Notes: a model not told the origin generated them from the letters alone. A stretch of 64,000 bases of DNA from Adineta vaga (GCA_021613535.1 CP075494.1:4402001-4466000), one strand, 5' to 3'; numbered from the stretch's first letter, positions 22,738 through 35,936 are shown. Numbers and translations: made by a program.

Positions 22738-23802
22738 TTAACCACTTTTTTGATCGATATTGGATAGTTTATGTCTATCCTCCAATCCTAATTTGACAGC
22801 TTCTTTTAGGCCTAAACATGTAAGAAGATAATCATCTGGATTATCCGTTGTGAACTTTGAGGCATCATATAACGGATGAAATGTGGCATCTACTTTTATT
22901 GAGCTAATGATACTATGAATGTTCGGTCCAAAATATTTTAATTTTTTGGGCATAATTTTTTTAACTATACTTCTGAATTCTTCATAATCGATTATCTTCA
23001 AATCTGGTACTAGTTTTTGTACTGCCTTATTTACATATACACGGTGTGGTATATATGGTGCAACAACTCGTCCAACCTTATCGGGATAATTGAGTGTTAA
23101 CATATAGTTTTCAATTAACATTTCAATCGGTGTAAAACCCATAATATATTCGAAAGCGTAGCCTAACGCTGTAAATACACGAACAATGCGCCATACTGCA
23201 TAACCTTGACCTAGATCGATGGCACCAATTATATAAAGAGGTTCAAAAAGTGTTCCTTTTAGACCTTCATCCATTTTAGCTTGCATATAATTATACAGCC
23301 ATCTCTTATATTGAAAATAACCATTAATCCAATAAAAATCTTCGTTACTACCAACAAGTGGATCGTTCATTAAACGTTGTCCATAACTTCCAACAGCATA
23401 CAGATGTTTAGGATACTCGGGATCCATACAATATCGTATTAACGCTTTCGTACAATTTATCCACGGTTTAAAATGTTCCATTGGATGTCCGTATGTTGTA
23501 TCACATGCTAAATGATGAACTGAAGTAACAGTTTCTTTATACTTATCAAGAGTCGGTATTATTAATTCATGATTATTGACAAGATCGACACTAGCAACTT
23601 CAACTTTTGATTTCGCTTCCGAAACATTTAGAGGAACTTCAAATGCGTCTGCTTGTGATTGAATAGCTCGCCAAAACGCATCATGATCTTTATGTCTGGT
23701 AACGCAGATTACTTGATCAATATTTTCCTGACGTAGCAAATTATAAAGCAAATGAATGCCAAGATAACCTGTAGAACCAGTTAAAACAGCTGATCGTACC
23801 AT
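22738..23802 (-). CDS. NAD(P)-binding thioester-reductase/male-sterility-like protein
   Basis: Intronless 354-residue ORF starting with a Rossmann fold: TGSTGYLG at 8-15 is the G-x-x-G-x-x-G dinucleotide loop. YFQYK (162-166) is a Y-x-x-x-K active-site pair of extended short-chain dehydrogenases. VHHLACDTTYGHPMEHFKPW and FEPLYIIGAIDLGQG match the thioester-reductase domains that end non-ribosomal peptide synthetases and fatty acyl-CoA reductases. It would reduce a thioester or acyl-CoA to an aldehyde or alcohol. No carrier or adenylation domain is attached. Lack of introns and a free-standing reductase suggest acquisition from bacteria or fungi. Confidence 0.82.
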   Translation of the reverse strand: MVRSAVLTGSTGYLGIHLLYNLLRQENIDQVICVTRHKDHDAFWRAIQSQADAFEVPLNVSEAKSKVEVASVDLVNNHELIIPTLDKYKETVTSVHHLACDTTYGHPMEHFKPWINCTKALIRYCMDPEYPKHLYAVGSYGQRLMNDPLVGSNEDFYWINGYFQYKRWLYNYMQAKMDEGLKGTLFEPLYIIGAIDLGQGYAVWRIVRVFTALGYAFEYIMGFTPIEMLIENYMLTLNYPDKVGRVVAPYIPHRVYVNKAVQKLVPDLKIIDYEEFRSIVKKIMPKKLKYFGPNIHSIISSIKVDATFHPLYDASKFTTDNPDDYLLTCLGLKEAVKLGLEDRHKLSNIDQKSG

Positions 23803-23867
23803 CTAAAAGAATTTCTTGAATCGTGAAATTTTCTGAAATAACTTTGAGAATTTTTTTATAAGGTTAA

Positions 23868-23877
23868 TAAATTATAA
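23868..23877. repeat. Putative left target-site duplication TAAATTATAA
   Basis: A 10-bp direct repeat occurs here and at 24831-24840, immediately outside the fold-back element. The sequence is AT-rich, so chance is less easily excluded than for the 8.6-kb element. Confidence 0.5.
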
Positions 23878-24830
23878 GAAGTGGCTACGTGCACCCAGGT
23901 GTACATAGCCACATGACTATATGCACCCAGCTACATATAATAGACTGGTCAGCATAAATCAAGCGTTATAATAAAATTAGTATACAAAAATCAACTTATT
24001 TTAAATAAGGAACAACTATTTTGCAAAAATTTCTAGTATAATCTGTCCAAAAAGTTCGTTTGTGTGAATTTTTTGTTTTATAAATAATTGGAGAACGCAA
24101 ACAACTAGAGATCTGCAGGTTTCATCAAATGAAAGAGAGAGAATTATGATATCTTTTTCTATGATATAGTGTAAGATAAAGTTCTTCTGAAATTCATCGT
24201 CGCCAAAAAACATGAAAAAAGAATGCACCTAAGAGACTTGTAATCTATGATTCAGGATATAATGCGCTTTCTCACCTTTCACCACATTTTCATTGCAGCA
24301 TTTACCTGTTACGATAAAAAATGTGAAAATGTGATGAAATATCAGTCCAAAACCCTATTATTTGTGTATCCACATACGCGATTTTGTTTGGTCAACGTTA
24401 CGTCGCAATAAAATAACCATTTGTATTGTATCCTGAATCATAGATTTCAAATCTGTCTTTCTAAATCAAAGACTATAATTGACACTTCATATCTATTACA
24501 AGTCCCTCAGGTACATTCTTTTTTCATGTTTTTTGGCGACGATGAATTTCAGAAGAACTTTATCTTACACTATATCATAGAAAAAGATATCATAATTCTC
24601 TCTCTTTCATTTGATGAAACCTGCAGATCTCTAGTTGTTTGCGTTCTCCAATTATTTATAAAACAAAAAATTCACACAAACGAACTTTTTGGACAGATTA
24701 TACTAGAAATTTTTGCAAAATAGTTGTTCCTTATTTAAAATAAGTTGATTTTTGTATACTAATTTTATTATAATGCTTGATTTATGCTGACCAGTCTATT
24801 ATATGTAGCTGGGTGCATATAGCCATTTCC
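23878..24830. mobile_element. Fold-back transposable element with ~350-400 bp near-identical inverted arms
   Basis: The left arm (about 23916-24264) and right arm (about 24420-24823) are reverse complements with almost no mismatch: one substitution was noticed at the GCGTTA/ATGCTT site. The loop between them is ~155 bp. The right arm has an extra segment of about 50 bp near 24447-24497. The outer ends also align (GTGGCTACGTGCACCCAG against ATGGCTATATGCACCCAG). The same 70-residue frame is open in both arms simply because they are copies. No transposase is present. Flanking 10-bp repeats suggest transposition. Confidence 0.82.
23881..23912. repeat. 32-bp hairpin at the left end of the fold-back element
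   Basis: GTGGCTACGTGCAC pairs with GTGTACATAGCCAC around a CCAG loop. It is present only at the left end, so the left terminus carries a partial internal duplication of the end sequence. Confidence 0.65.
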
Positions 24831-27800
24831 TAAATTATAAATATTTTGTGTTGTAAGCAATCATTTTAAGATTCATATTTTAAATCTAATTGATGGAGGA
24901 AGATAAACTATATTAAGTGAAAAACTATTTTTTTTGTCTATAATTCTGAACTATACTCATTCGTACGATATCCTCGAATAACAAAATTCGTAACAATCAA
25001 TCAAAGTACATTCGACTTCATTTAATTGCAAAAATTCTTGAAATGAAATCTAAAACGTCTTCAATGGGACACTCATTGACATAACGGCATAGATTTGAAT
25101 TTTCGTTAAGATATATTTTTGTTCAAATCTTTTATTAAAAGTCTATTTGGGAGAAAAATACATTTCGAAAGACTCTTGTCTCAAATAATATCATTTCAAT
25201 TATAAAATAGCGGCGTTATTTTATCAAAGTACATAGTCTAGGTTACTGTGACCAAGAACATTTTCTGTAGAGAAAATTAGACGAAAACGACGTCATTCCT
25301 ACGATGAAATATCGGGATTTTCTTTTTCAAAAGTTACTCGTCTATACTACAACTCACTATTATTACTGTCTAATATTTATTCTAGATATAATTAAATTCG
25401 ATCAAACGTTTTTTATCATCTTATTTTCATCGAGTGCTGAAATGTATTTGGTTGGGGAAGGTTAATTCAATTCAAAACTAGCAAAGATTTATCGCTTTTA
25501 TTTTTTATTTAATATTTTCTAGTTTTGTATTGGATGTGTTCTTTATGGATGTGTTATTGTGTGTGGTTTGTTTTAATTGTCAGATGTGAATATATTTGTA
25601 TGAGTTTTTGAAATAATGATTATTTTTCTGTAAAGTTTAATTTTACATGATGAAAATAAAATGATATCGCACTGAATACAAAATCTTACAGTCAAAATAT
25701 TAATTATCGCTAGCTAAGATCTTGAAAAGGTATACGTAAGATAATGAAAGATCCTACATAAGATCTTATGTACAAGATAATTGAAATATCTGTACCTAAA
25801 TTTTCAAGATCTGTTCACTTATCTGTACCCAAGATCTTGGTCAAGATCTTGCTTACAAGATGTTCGACTATAGGGATATCACCAAACTTACAGATAAATA
25901 TCGATTTTATTAAAACAAGAATTTTTCTTTCGAACATCTATCATAAAGCAATTCTTTTTATCTCTGAACTATTTGGTTGAAGAAACATGAAATTGATATC
26001 ATAGTAAACAAAGGAGAGAATTACTTACACAGTGATAAACACAAGAGGTGATTAGATTCGTAAAATAAAGATTAATGAAACTACCTCAGATTCAAGAACA
26101 TAAGATTAACGTAAATAAGGTGAGAACGATATGCATTTTTTTCATTTTTTTCTCAATAGTGACTATCGGTGCATGAAGCAAGTATACATACATCGTATGA
26201 AATGAGTAAAAAGTGCACATGGATATTAACTGAATATACATTCACCAATAGACATGAGTGATGAAGGTTTTTGATGTTGTTTGTTATTAATCCAATAATT
26301 AAAATGTATGAAGGGTATATCATGACCGAACTAAAATATTTGGGTGAAAAATAAAAGAACAAAAATTAATAAAATTGTTCGTGAATGTCTAATATTGATA
26401 AATAAATAGATGTTCTTTCGTTAAATATTTTCTGAATTGTGAGTGGGTAGATCCTCCGTTTCTCACCATTGAAGTTAATAAGGATTAGATGAATGACCGT
26501 TCGTTAATCGATATAATAAAGTATCTAGACTAAATTCAAGTAATATGAGAAAAATGAGTATCTGTATTCATTTCTAGGAAGCGTAGTAGATCACTAAACA
26601 TCTTGAAATTAGTGAAAAATGTATATTATCATCAACTTGGAAGTGTAAGGCGGAAGACCGCTGATATTAATCCGCATATTTATATGAAGAGTATCAATAT
26701 CAAAAGATACATAGAAGAATTGAGTACAAGAGAATATATAATGATCAGTTCAAGTTTTAAGATTCATAGATTCAACAAAAAGGATGTGTCTCTTATGAGC
26801 ATATAGTTTATATAGGATACTAGAATTCAAATTGTATTTGTATTAATACATCTCTATAAAGTATTGGAAGATATGGATGGTTGTACTATGAAGATGATCT
26901 TAAGTCTTGATTTTGGATTCTCACTGCTATGGAATCATACGTCTTGTGAATGAAATATTAGTTACTAATAATAAGTCTTTGAACGAAGAATATGGTTTAA
27001 TTGTAACTATAGCGAACGTAGTTAATGATGAACTTAAATGTATCTTTTTGACATCTACTTTATTAATTTATTTCGACTTTTTGAAGTGCACATCATTTCG
27101 GATTTTAACTCCAGGTTTTCACATTTTTTTTATACCAACAGTAGCATATAAGATGGTATACAACTCATAATGACATACAAGATATGATATACATTCAATA
27201 TTCGCCATATATGACTATTAATTTTCAACATGATCAATCTGTTGCATTTCCAATATTGATAAATTACTTTTAACTGAAGTTTTCCATTGAAAAAAAGCTT
27301 TGAATTGAAAAACATATGAATATAACATGAAAAAGCTTTTCAGTGCAATCGCTCTAAGTCTAAAATGAGAAAATTACATAGATTTCTTGTGAACTTATAT
27401 TCACTCATTATTTTTTCCCCAAAAAATATCTAGTTTAACATATATAAAGACATGGTGCAACTTTAATACCAAACATTCTATATACATTCGATAGTCCTTT
27501 ACTTTATCTGAACCAATATAAATAACCCTGACTGGTCTATCTCATATGGCAGAGAGAAAAAGCTCGCACTGCATAACAGAACGACACAATATAACATATG
27601 TAATGCAGTTTTGTAGAGTGAAACTTTCTCTACAAGTTGAGATATAACTTTAATTTCTTTTATTGAAATAAGGTAAAAAAAACATTTTTAAATTTGAATT
27701 TATTCTTTTTCTAGTGAAAAAAAAACAGGTAAGAATGTTAAGAGTATATTCATGTATGATTCGTTAGTGAATTGTTTCTTAATACATAGACGGAAACAAG

Positions 27801-28024
27801 CGCGGATTATCTTATGTTTTTATAATATAAATAATTTTTTTCCATGATCAAGCCGATAATGAGCACATGTTTCGTTTGGGTTTTGTCTTTTTTTTCTTTT
27901 CTCCTACATTACCTTTAAAACACAGTGAGAAAATGTGTGATCAGTCAACCATTTATCATTGAATAGATCAATATTGATAGACAACATACATAGAAATATT
28001 TGATATTATTCATATTTATATGAA
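24831..28024. other. Long gene-less region
   Basis: About 3.2 kb, AT-rich. It begins with the putative right target-site repeat (24831-24840) and includes the AAGATCTT cluster at 25714-25866. Short ORFs near 26603 and 26907 show no domain features and no convincing splice partners. The last few hundred bases hold the presumed promoter of the ABC transporter gene. Confidence 0.5.
25714..25866. repeat. Cluster of AAGATCTT palindromes and short direct repeats
   Basis: AAGATCTT or CAAGATCTTG occurs at least four times in ~150 bp, including CATAAGATCTTATG and a tandem pair CAAGATCTTGGTCAAGATCT. ATCTGTACC-type words recur between them. No gene overlaps. Confidence 0.55.
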
Positions 28025-31000
28025 ATGAATGATAAAGAACCATTACTGACGACAACTTCTGACCGATTTTATAATAATGATATTGATGAAGATAATAAAA
28101 ACAAACAACGACTTTTAACTAACAGGTATGATGAAATCAATAATGGTTGTGATAGTTTTTTTTCTCGTAAAACGCGAACAAAAATAAATAGAACGTTTTA
28201 ATTTTCGGCCTTCTAGTGGAAAGAAAAAAAGGACGCCTTTTTTCAACGTTAGAATTGCGAATTATAGCTTTGATTGATCCAGGATAGTTCTATATTCGTT
28301 CCGATTTTACGAACTATGATCTATCTCAAAACTTACTTGTTTCATATGAATTGTATAATCTTTTCAATCTATATTCCATCGATTTTTTTCTCCATAGATT
28401 AATATCAAGAAAATAATATATTTTCTATTGATTATATAGTTTTTCTGATTGGCGTCAATGGTTTGATAGAAGAGCAGGTAACAAACAAGATGGAAATATT
28501 GATAATAATACAAATTTTAAAGACAAAATGGATATGGTCAGTGTTATCGATCTAGTAAGTCTATTTTCTCATAGATATAATACATTGGTTAAAATATTAA
28601 ATTTGATTTTAGTTTCGTTTTGCTGATCGCATTGACTTTATATTGATGTCTATTGGTATATTTTTTCTATTATTGATGGCTGCTGGTCTAACAATAACTC
28701 AAGTTACTTTTGGTCAGTTGATAGGATTATTTGCTGAAGTTACATTTGCTAAAAAATGTCATCATCAACAACAAAATTTGATTATTTCTAATTTAAGTAA
28801 CTATGTATGTCCACCTGGGATAAATATCAATTCAGAAAACTATATGAAACTATACACGTAAGTTCTAAGATTAGAAGATATTTGTATGAAGATTTTTTTA
28901 TTTTAGATTTTGTCATTATAACAATGTTACTGTGACATCGCCATCAAATTTATTCTTATCTTCATTTCGAGGAAAAGTAATGGGTCCAATTTATCGACTA
29001 ATAAGTATGTCGAATAATAGAATTCATATCCATATATAAAATCATGTATTCTTTCTTATTACGTGTCATTCAAGTTGTTGGTATTGTTGAATTCGTCTGT
29101 GTTATAATTTTGTTTATTTGTTGGTCAATTTCACTAAAAAGACAGACATATCGTATGAGTACTCGTCTTTTTCAATCACTTCTTCAACGGGTATGTTTGA
29201 TATATTTTTATACTTATATAAAACATTCGACATTCTCATCTTGAGATTGAGAATATCAGTAGAGATCGTTATTGCTCACTCATATCTTCAAATTAGTTAA
29301 CAAAAACTGTGAAAATATCGAAAATAAAGATAATTCCATATGATGTTTTAATTGCTTTGGTTATATATTTTTAGAATATTTCATATTTGGATAGAGTTTC
29401 ACTTGGTCATATTAATTCGAAATTGTTTGAGTGAGTCATTTCAATATTTTTTTGTATAAATAATTTGACATTAATCGATTATTTCTATAGTAATATACGA
29501 AAGATTGATAGCGGTGTTGGCTATGAATTTTTATTAGTAACTGGAGTAATATTTTGTATTATCCTAGACATAGTGGCATCATTTATTATTAATTGGAAAT
29601 TAACATTAGTACTCGTGTGTATTTTACCTTTAATTATAATTACATCAATAGTATTTTCAAAAGTATGAACAGTTAATTATTGTAACGAAATGAATTTATC
29701 GGAATCTTTAATAGATCATTGCTAATGAAGAATTGAATGTATTGAATTCATATTCCAAAGCTGGACAAATTGCTGAAGAAGTATTTAGTTCACTTCGAAC
29801 AGTTCTTTCACTCAATGGTTCGAAATTTGAACAAAATCGGTAAAACAAAAACAAAAACGTTTTTTTAAATACTTTCTTACTAAATCTATTGATTTATTTA
29901 GATACGAAAATGAATTATATTCCACTACTCAAAGTAGTATTCGACAAGGTGCTGTATTTGGTTTATTTGCTGGTTGGTTATCGTTTAGTACATATCTAAT
30001 TTATTCAATTGGTTTCAGCTTTGGATCTGTTTTCATGTTTTATTATCATAGAGAAGAAATAGATTTAATTGAAATTACTATTGTAAGTATTCTTTCGAAC
30101 AATACATACATATAGATTTCACATCTTGTAAATCAATCCATATATGTAATAACTATCATGTTCATTGGAATTTATTCGATATTATTCAATTTCAGCTATG
30201 TTAAAAACAAAAATAATTTTAAAGATTTTTGACATAAGAAATAATAACAATTACTAATTCATCTTCAGGAAAAAAAATGATGTAACCATGAGATGCATGA
30301 TTATTATTGTCGTTGTGTAGGTTGTCAGTGTGTTTGCACAATCCATGAATCTTTTCAGTTTAATTGGACCTTTTCTTCAAACAGTTGCGGAAGCTCGAGG
30401 TGCAGCAGTACAAATATATGAACTTATTGATGCGGTATATTATACTATATTTATTTATTGTATTGACCATCTTAAATCTGATCTGATTTCATGATTTAGG
30501 AAAATGATGCAAGTATAAATGAAATAGAAATATGGAACGAAACTAGATCCAGTAAAAAACTTATTAATACCAATCTCGATATTACATTTGATAATGTTAA
30601 TTTTACTTATTCATCGCGAAAAGATATGTCTGTTTTGAAGAATCTTAGTTTTATTGCTCGTGCTGGTAAAACGACTGCTATTGTAGGTCCAAGTGGTTGT
30701 GGTAAGTCAGTTTTATCTTTAAGTATCAATTAGTCTTGTAATCGATGAAATAAGATTTTATTTATAACATGAAATCATTTCTTTATAGGTAAAAGTACAT
30801 GTTTATCACTTCTTCTACGTTATTATGAACCATCATCAGGACATATTTTGATTAATGGTCAGTCAATTAAAGAATACAATCTTAAACAACTTCGACAAAC
30901 AATTGGAGTTGTTAATCAAGAACCTGTATGTTATTACTTTTACGCTAAATTCTCTTTTTTTCTTATTCATTACTTATAGATGCTTTTTGCCACGAGTATT

Positions 31001-34000
31001 GCTGAAAACATTCGTTTTGGTAAAGAAAATGCGACAATGGCAGAAATTGAAGAAGCAGCGCGTCAAGCAAATGCACATACTTTCATCATGCAACTACCTA
31101 ATGTTTGTTAATAGGATTTCAATGTATCTATTCATATACACGATTATATTTATTGTTTAGAAATATGAAACACTTGTAGGTGAACGTGGTGTACAATTAA
31201 GTGGTGGTGAAAAGCAACGTATTGCTTTAGCTCGTGCTTTGGTCAAACAATCGACCATACTTTTATTAGATGAAGCAACTAGTGCACTTGACAATGTCAA
31301 TGAAAAAATTGTACAAGAAGCACTTGATAGAGCTTATCAAGGTATTTATATACGAAAGCAGAGTTGCGTACTTAAATAGTTTTACACTTTCACGTACAAT
31401 AGACGAGAAATATCGACTTGTTTAAATATTTTATTACATATTTAGGTCGTACAACTATAGTTATTGCTCATCGTTTAAGTACAATTCAAAATGCTGATCA
31501 TATCTATGTATTAGATAATGGTAGTGTTATCGAAGAAGGTACACATGAAATATTAATGGCAAAAGAAGGAAGTAAATATCAAGAAATGATTAAAAATCAA
31601 CAAGTAGAAAAATTCAATGATGACGAAGATGATTTATATACAAAAGTAAAAGTAGATGAAGATGCCGATCACAAATCGGTACGTTAGAATTGGATTAATA
31701 TCCATTTTTATTTTCTTTCTACATCTTTGTACTTGTACAGTTGAAAGGTCTCGTCTACCAAGTTATAAACAAGCTATTGATACAGACACAGTAAAAAAAA
31801 CATATATGATTTGATATATAGAAATTCAATTAACAATTTTTTCTTTCTCTTTAAGGAAGATTCAAGTTTAACAGATGAACAATTTATCTTTATAAGACTT
31901 TTATCAATGAATCGTCCAGAATGGTTTTATCTTGTGATTGGTTCATTAGCAAGTATACTCAATGGAATAGGTGTATTATTCTTTGCATTTCTCGTCGCAC
32001 GCACAATCTATGTAACTTCGAAACAATAATTTTGAACTATTTTTTTTATCTTTATCGATCTGTTTTCTAGCAATTTACCATCTGTGAGTATTTCGAACGA
32101 CGTCACAGAGTATTGACTTCTAGTTTACTGCTTGCATCAATGGGTCTTTTAATTTGGATAATTCGTTTTCTTCAAGTAAAAACATTAATTGAAATCTTAT
32201 TCAAGATTTTCTCTGTGTATTCTTATCTAGTACATGGCTTTTGCTATATCAGGATCAAAATTGACGCGGCGTGTCCGTTCGACAGCATTTCAATGTTTTC
32301 TACGACAAGAAGTTGCTTATTTTGATCGTCCGGAAAATAGTACTGGTGCTATATGTGGTCGTCTTTTTGCAGATGCATCAGCAGTACAACAGATGAGCGG
32401 CACAAGATTAGGACTTATCTTTGAAACTGTGGCAATGATCTTTTTTGGTCTTTTATCTGGTATATTGTTGAGTTGGCAATTAACAATGATTGCCTTGTCT
32501 CCTTTACTTCTTCTCATTCCTGCTATGTATGCAAGTGTTCGCGTAGAAATGTGGTTGAATGGGTTATGTGATCTCATTCATGGACAAGCAAACATGGTAA
32601 GATCAAATAATTATTTGTTTGATATATTGGATATTTTATGATTATTCTTCTGTCATTATCTGAATAGATTGCAGTAGAAGCTATTCACAATATGCGTACA
32701 GTTAAACATTTGTCTGCTGAGAAGATAATTTTGAATAAATATTCTAAACTTATGTATCAAATAGTCATGTTAGTCTATATATATATCATATGAAATGAAA
32801 TATGTATGACAATTTTCAATTTAATTTTATTCTTTTATAGACTATACCGAAAATATTCGATATTATTTACAATGTCATATGGCTTTCTTTGGATAATAGA
32901 TTCATTCACAACGGCATTTCTATATTGGTATGCTCTTATTCTTTTCGAACGCAATCAATTCTCATTCGATGATATTATCGTGTAAACAAGACATCTATTA
33001 GATCGCTAAAGACAATCTATTATTATATATTTCTTTTTTTTAGAATTATTGCATTTGTTATTTTTGTTATGCAAGCAGTACGAAGTGTAGAAGCTATGTA
33101 AGAAAAATTATCAATATTTAATTAAGATTTCAATTAAAAATATAATCATACAGGTCTAAGCAAATCGGTACATCTTTATCGCAATTACAACTCTTTTTCA
33201 TCTATTTGATCGAATACCAACTATCGATAATACATCAACCGAAGGAGTTAAGTTGGTAAGACAACAAATAAATTCGTCACACATATAATATATATATGTA
33301 TAGGTTAACTTTCGTGGAGAAATAGAATTTAATCAAGTTAAATTTTCTTATCCAACTCGTCCAACAATTACTGTTCTTAATAAATTTCAATTAAAGATTA
33401 ATCCAGGTAAATAAAATATGATTCTAATTTAGTTTATTTTTTTTTCCTATTTATTTATTTAGGTCAACGTGTGGCAATTGTTGGTAAGCTTAAACTAATT
33501 GTTTTCTTTTTTATTATAAATGTAATATATGTGGAAAAAACAACAGGTGCTTCTGGTTCTGGAAAATCTACTCTTATACATTTATTAGAACGACTTTATG
33601 ATGTTAAATCTGGGCAATTGGTTAGTATTTGTCTAATAAATAATATTCTTTAAAAGATTCTTTCTGTTATTAAAAATCAGACTATGTTGTTTTTATTTTC
33701 GAAAATTAAATTTAAAATATACTATCTTAGTTGTTTCAATTATTTGATGGTGATTGTATTGAGAAAGAATCAAAGTACTTGAAGTTAAGTAAAATTATAT
33801 AAAATCTATTAACGAAATTTAGCTCATCGATGGTGTTGATATTCGACAACTGAATATTCAATGGATTCGTTCTCAATTGGGTCTTGTTGGTCAAGAACCA
33901 ATCTTATTCAATCTAACAATTGCGGAAAATATCGCTTATGGATTAGAAAATGTTCCAGAAGAAGACATTATTAATGCGGCAATAAACGCTAATATTCATG

Positions 34001-34491
34001 ATTTTATTCAACAATTACCTCAAGTTAGTACAGACAAACGATTTTTATGACTTATGATATATAATTCGATTGTATTTTAGCGTTACGAAACAAAAGTAGG
34101 ATCGAAAGGTAGTTTTTTATCGGGTGGTGAAAAACAACGAATTGCTATTGCACGAATACTTCTTCGAAAACCAAAAATATTGTTACTAGATGAAGCTACA
34201 AGTGCTTTAGATTCATACAATGAACAAGTAGGTTTAGTGTTTTATATTATATAAGGAAATTATTCGTTCAAACTATTTATCTTATAGATAGTACAGCAAA
34301 CACTTGAACAAGCTCAAAAAGAGGATCCTAATCGAACATCATTGATTATTGCTCATCGTCTTTCAACTATTCGTTCATGTGATTTAATTTTTGTTGTAGA
34401 CAAAGGATATATAATTGAGAGTGGTACTGACGCAGAATTAATACAGCAACATGGAGCTTATTATACGATGCTTACTAGAAATAATGCCTAA
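28025..34491 (+). CDS. ABCB (P-glycoprotein/MDR-type) full ABC transporter, multi-exon
   Basis: ATG at 28025, stop TAA at 34489-34491, with more than 20 short exons. The first exons are 28025-28125, 28440-28554, 28613-28857 and 28907-29004. The order is TMD1-NBD1-linker-TMD2-NBD2. NBD1 has GPSGCGKST (split by an intron), a Q-loop [31 protein letters not shown] and IAHRLST. NBD2 has [39 protein letters not shown] and IAHRLST. Both sites look catalytically complete. It would export lipids or xenobiotics across the plasma membrane using ATP. The TMD2-NBD2 linker exon (about 33155-33255) has a one-base frame break in a T run near 33192-33199. Confidence 0.92.
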
Positions 34492-34586
34492 TGTTGAATA
34501 TTAAATTTTATTGAACATAGCAACCATCGGTTTTTAATGCTATTTTATTAAATAAAATTTCGTTTCTATTGTGCTCTCATTATATT

Positions 34587-34618
34587 TTCTTGAGGGTGTG
34601 AGTGTGTGTGTGTGTGTC
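34587..34618. repeat. CTTGAGGGTGTGAG(TG)n repeat
   Basis: The core TTGAGGGTGTG is shared with the dispersed GGGTG family and here runs into a GT dinucleotide tract. It lies ~100 bp past the ABC transporter stop and ~40 bp past the 3' end of the aldo-keto reductase gene. Confidence 0.6.
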
Positions 34619-34655
34619 AATAGAAGACAATTAAAATTATTATAGTTATTTGTTC

Positions 34656-35936
34656 TTAACTCGAACCGATACTTTTCGCTGGCTCCACCCAATCGTAGTT
34701 ACCAGCGGCTTGCAGAAGCCAATTCTGAGATGGATCTTGTCCAATAAAATCTTGAGGAAAACCAACTTTGAAGTCATATGCTTTATTGATTTCTTCAATT
34801 TCATCTTTACTTAATTGTACCTTCAATGCTTCAATGTTATCGTGTAGATGTTCGACTTTTCGAATACCAACAATAGGAAAGACATAGGGTTGTTTTGACA
34901 TGACGTAAGCGAGAGCAATTTGAGAAAGAGAGACATTTTTACTCTTGCCAATTTTGCTTAATACAGCAGTCACAGCTTGATCTTCTTGAGATGGACCTAA
35001 AAATATTTCATAGATATGATTTTTACTTAAAAATCTATGAAAAGATGCATTTCCTAAACTATTTACTATAGTCCTACCTGAAAGTGGTCCAACAGTTCCT
35101 CTTCCTTTATCACCACTCTTCTCCATTGCTTCAATTTGTTCTTTTGTTTTGAATTTACCTCCACCTAATGCTCCCCAAGGTGCGAAAGCCATTCCTTCAT
35201 CTCGTATCATTGGAAAAATCTCTCTTTCTATATCACGTTTAGCGGCATTGTATAAACCTTGATAGACGGAAAACTGACGAAATCCATGATCTCTGGCATA
35301 TTGATTTGCTTTGGCAACAACCCATGCCGGTGTGTCACTGGCACCTAAATATAACACTTTGCCTGCTTTCACCAAATGATCGAGCGACTGCATTAATTCA
35401 GGAATTGAACAAGTATAATCCCACCTAACATTTAAAAACAAAAATTGGGAAAAGTTGATTTTGTTTTAATCTTTGAGAAATAAAGAAAATTATTACCAAT
35501 GTACATAGAGTAAATCGATATAATCAGTTTGAAGTTTCTTTAGAGAAGCAGCAACACTTTCATGTAAACACTTGGTTGAATTACCAGCAAAATTCACATG
35601 AATTGGCTCCTTTTTCCAATCGGATCGATATCCAGTAGTAAATTTGGTGGCAATAACCATTTGACTACGATTCTGTCGTTTAGTCATCCATTCTCCTATT
35701 ATTATTTCACTTTGTTCGTCTTGATAATTACTAGAAGTATCAATGAAATTTCCACCGGCATCATAAAATGCATCGAGGATCTTGAACGAGTTTTCTCTTG
35801 TTTGTGTGCCTATAAATTCCCAAGCATCTCCGAGTGACATTGCTCCAAGACATAATGGCGATACACGAACAGCTGCTGTTGGTGCCAAAACACGATATCG
35901 TGCTAGAGCAGTAATTGGTGCTGGTGCTGGTTGCAT
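34656..35936 (-). CDS. Aldo-keto reductase, aryl-alcohol-dehydrogenase/norsolorinate-reductase-like
   Basis: Exons are 35936-35497, 35424-35078 and 34996-34656; the introns are 72 and 81 bp. FIDTSSNY, VIATKF and LYVHW supply the D-Y-K-H catalytic tetrad of aldo-keto reductases. KVLYLGASDTPAWVV, FSVYQGLYN and FAPWGALGGGKF are typical of the AKR9-like group of fungal aryl-alcohol dehydrogenases. It would reduce aldehydes or ketones with NADPH in the cytosol. The second intron (34997-35077) has proper GT/AG ends, but its length is a multiple of three and it has no in-frame stop, so it can also be read through. The similarity to fungal enzymes suggests transfer, later gaining introns. Confidence 0.88.

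Noticed and set aside
24016-24723. Two identical ~70-residue ORFs on opposite strands
   Set aside because: They are mirror images created by the inverted arms of the fold-back element; no domain features and no independent evidence for coding.
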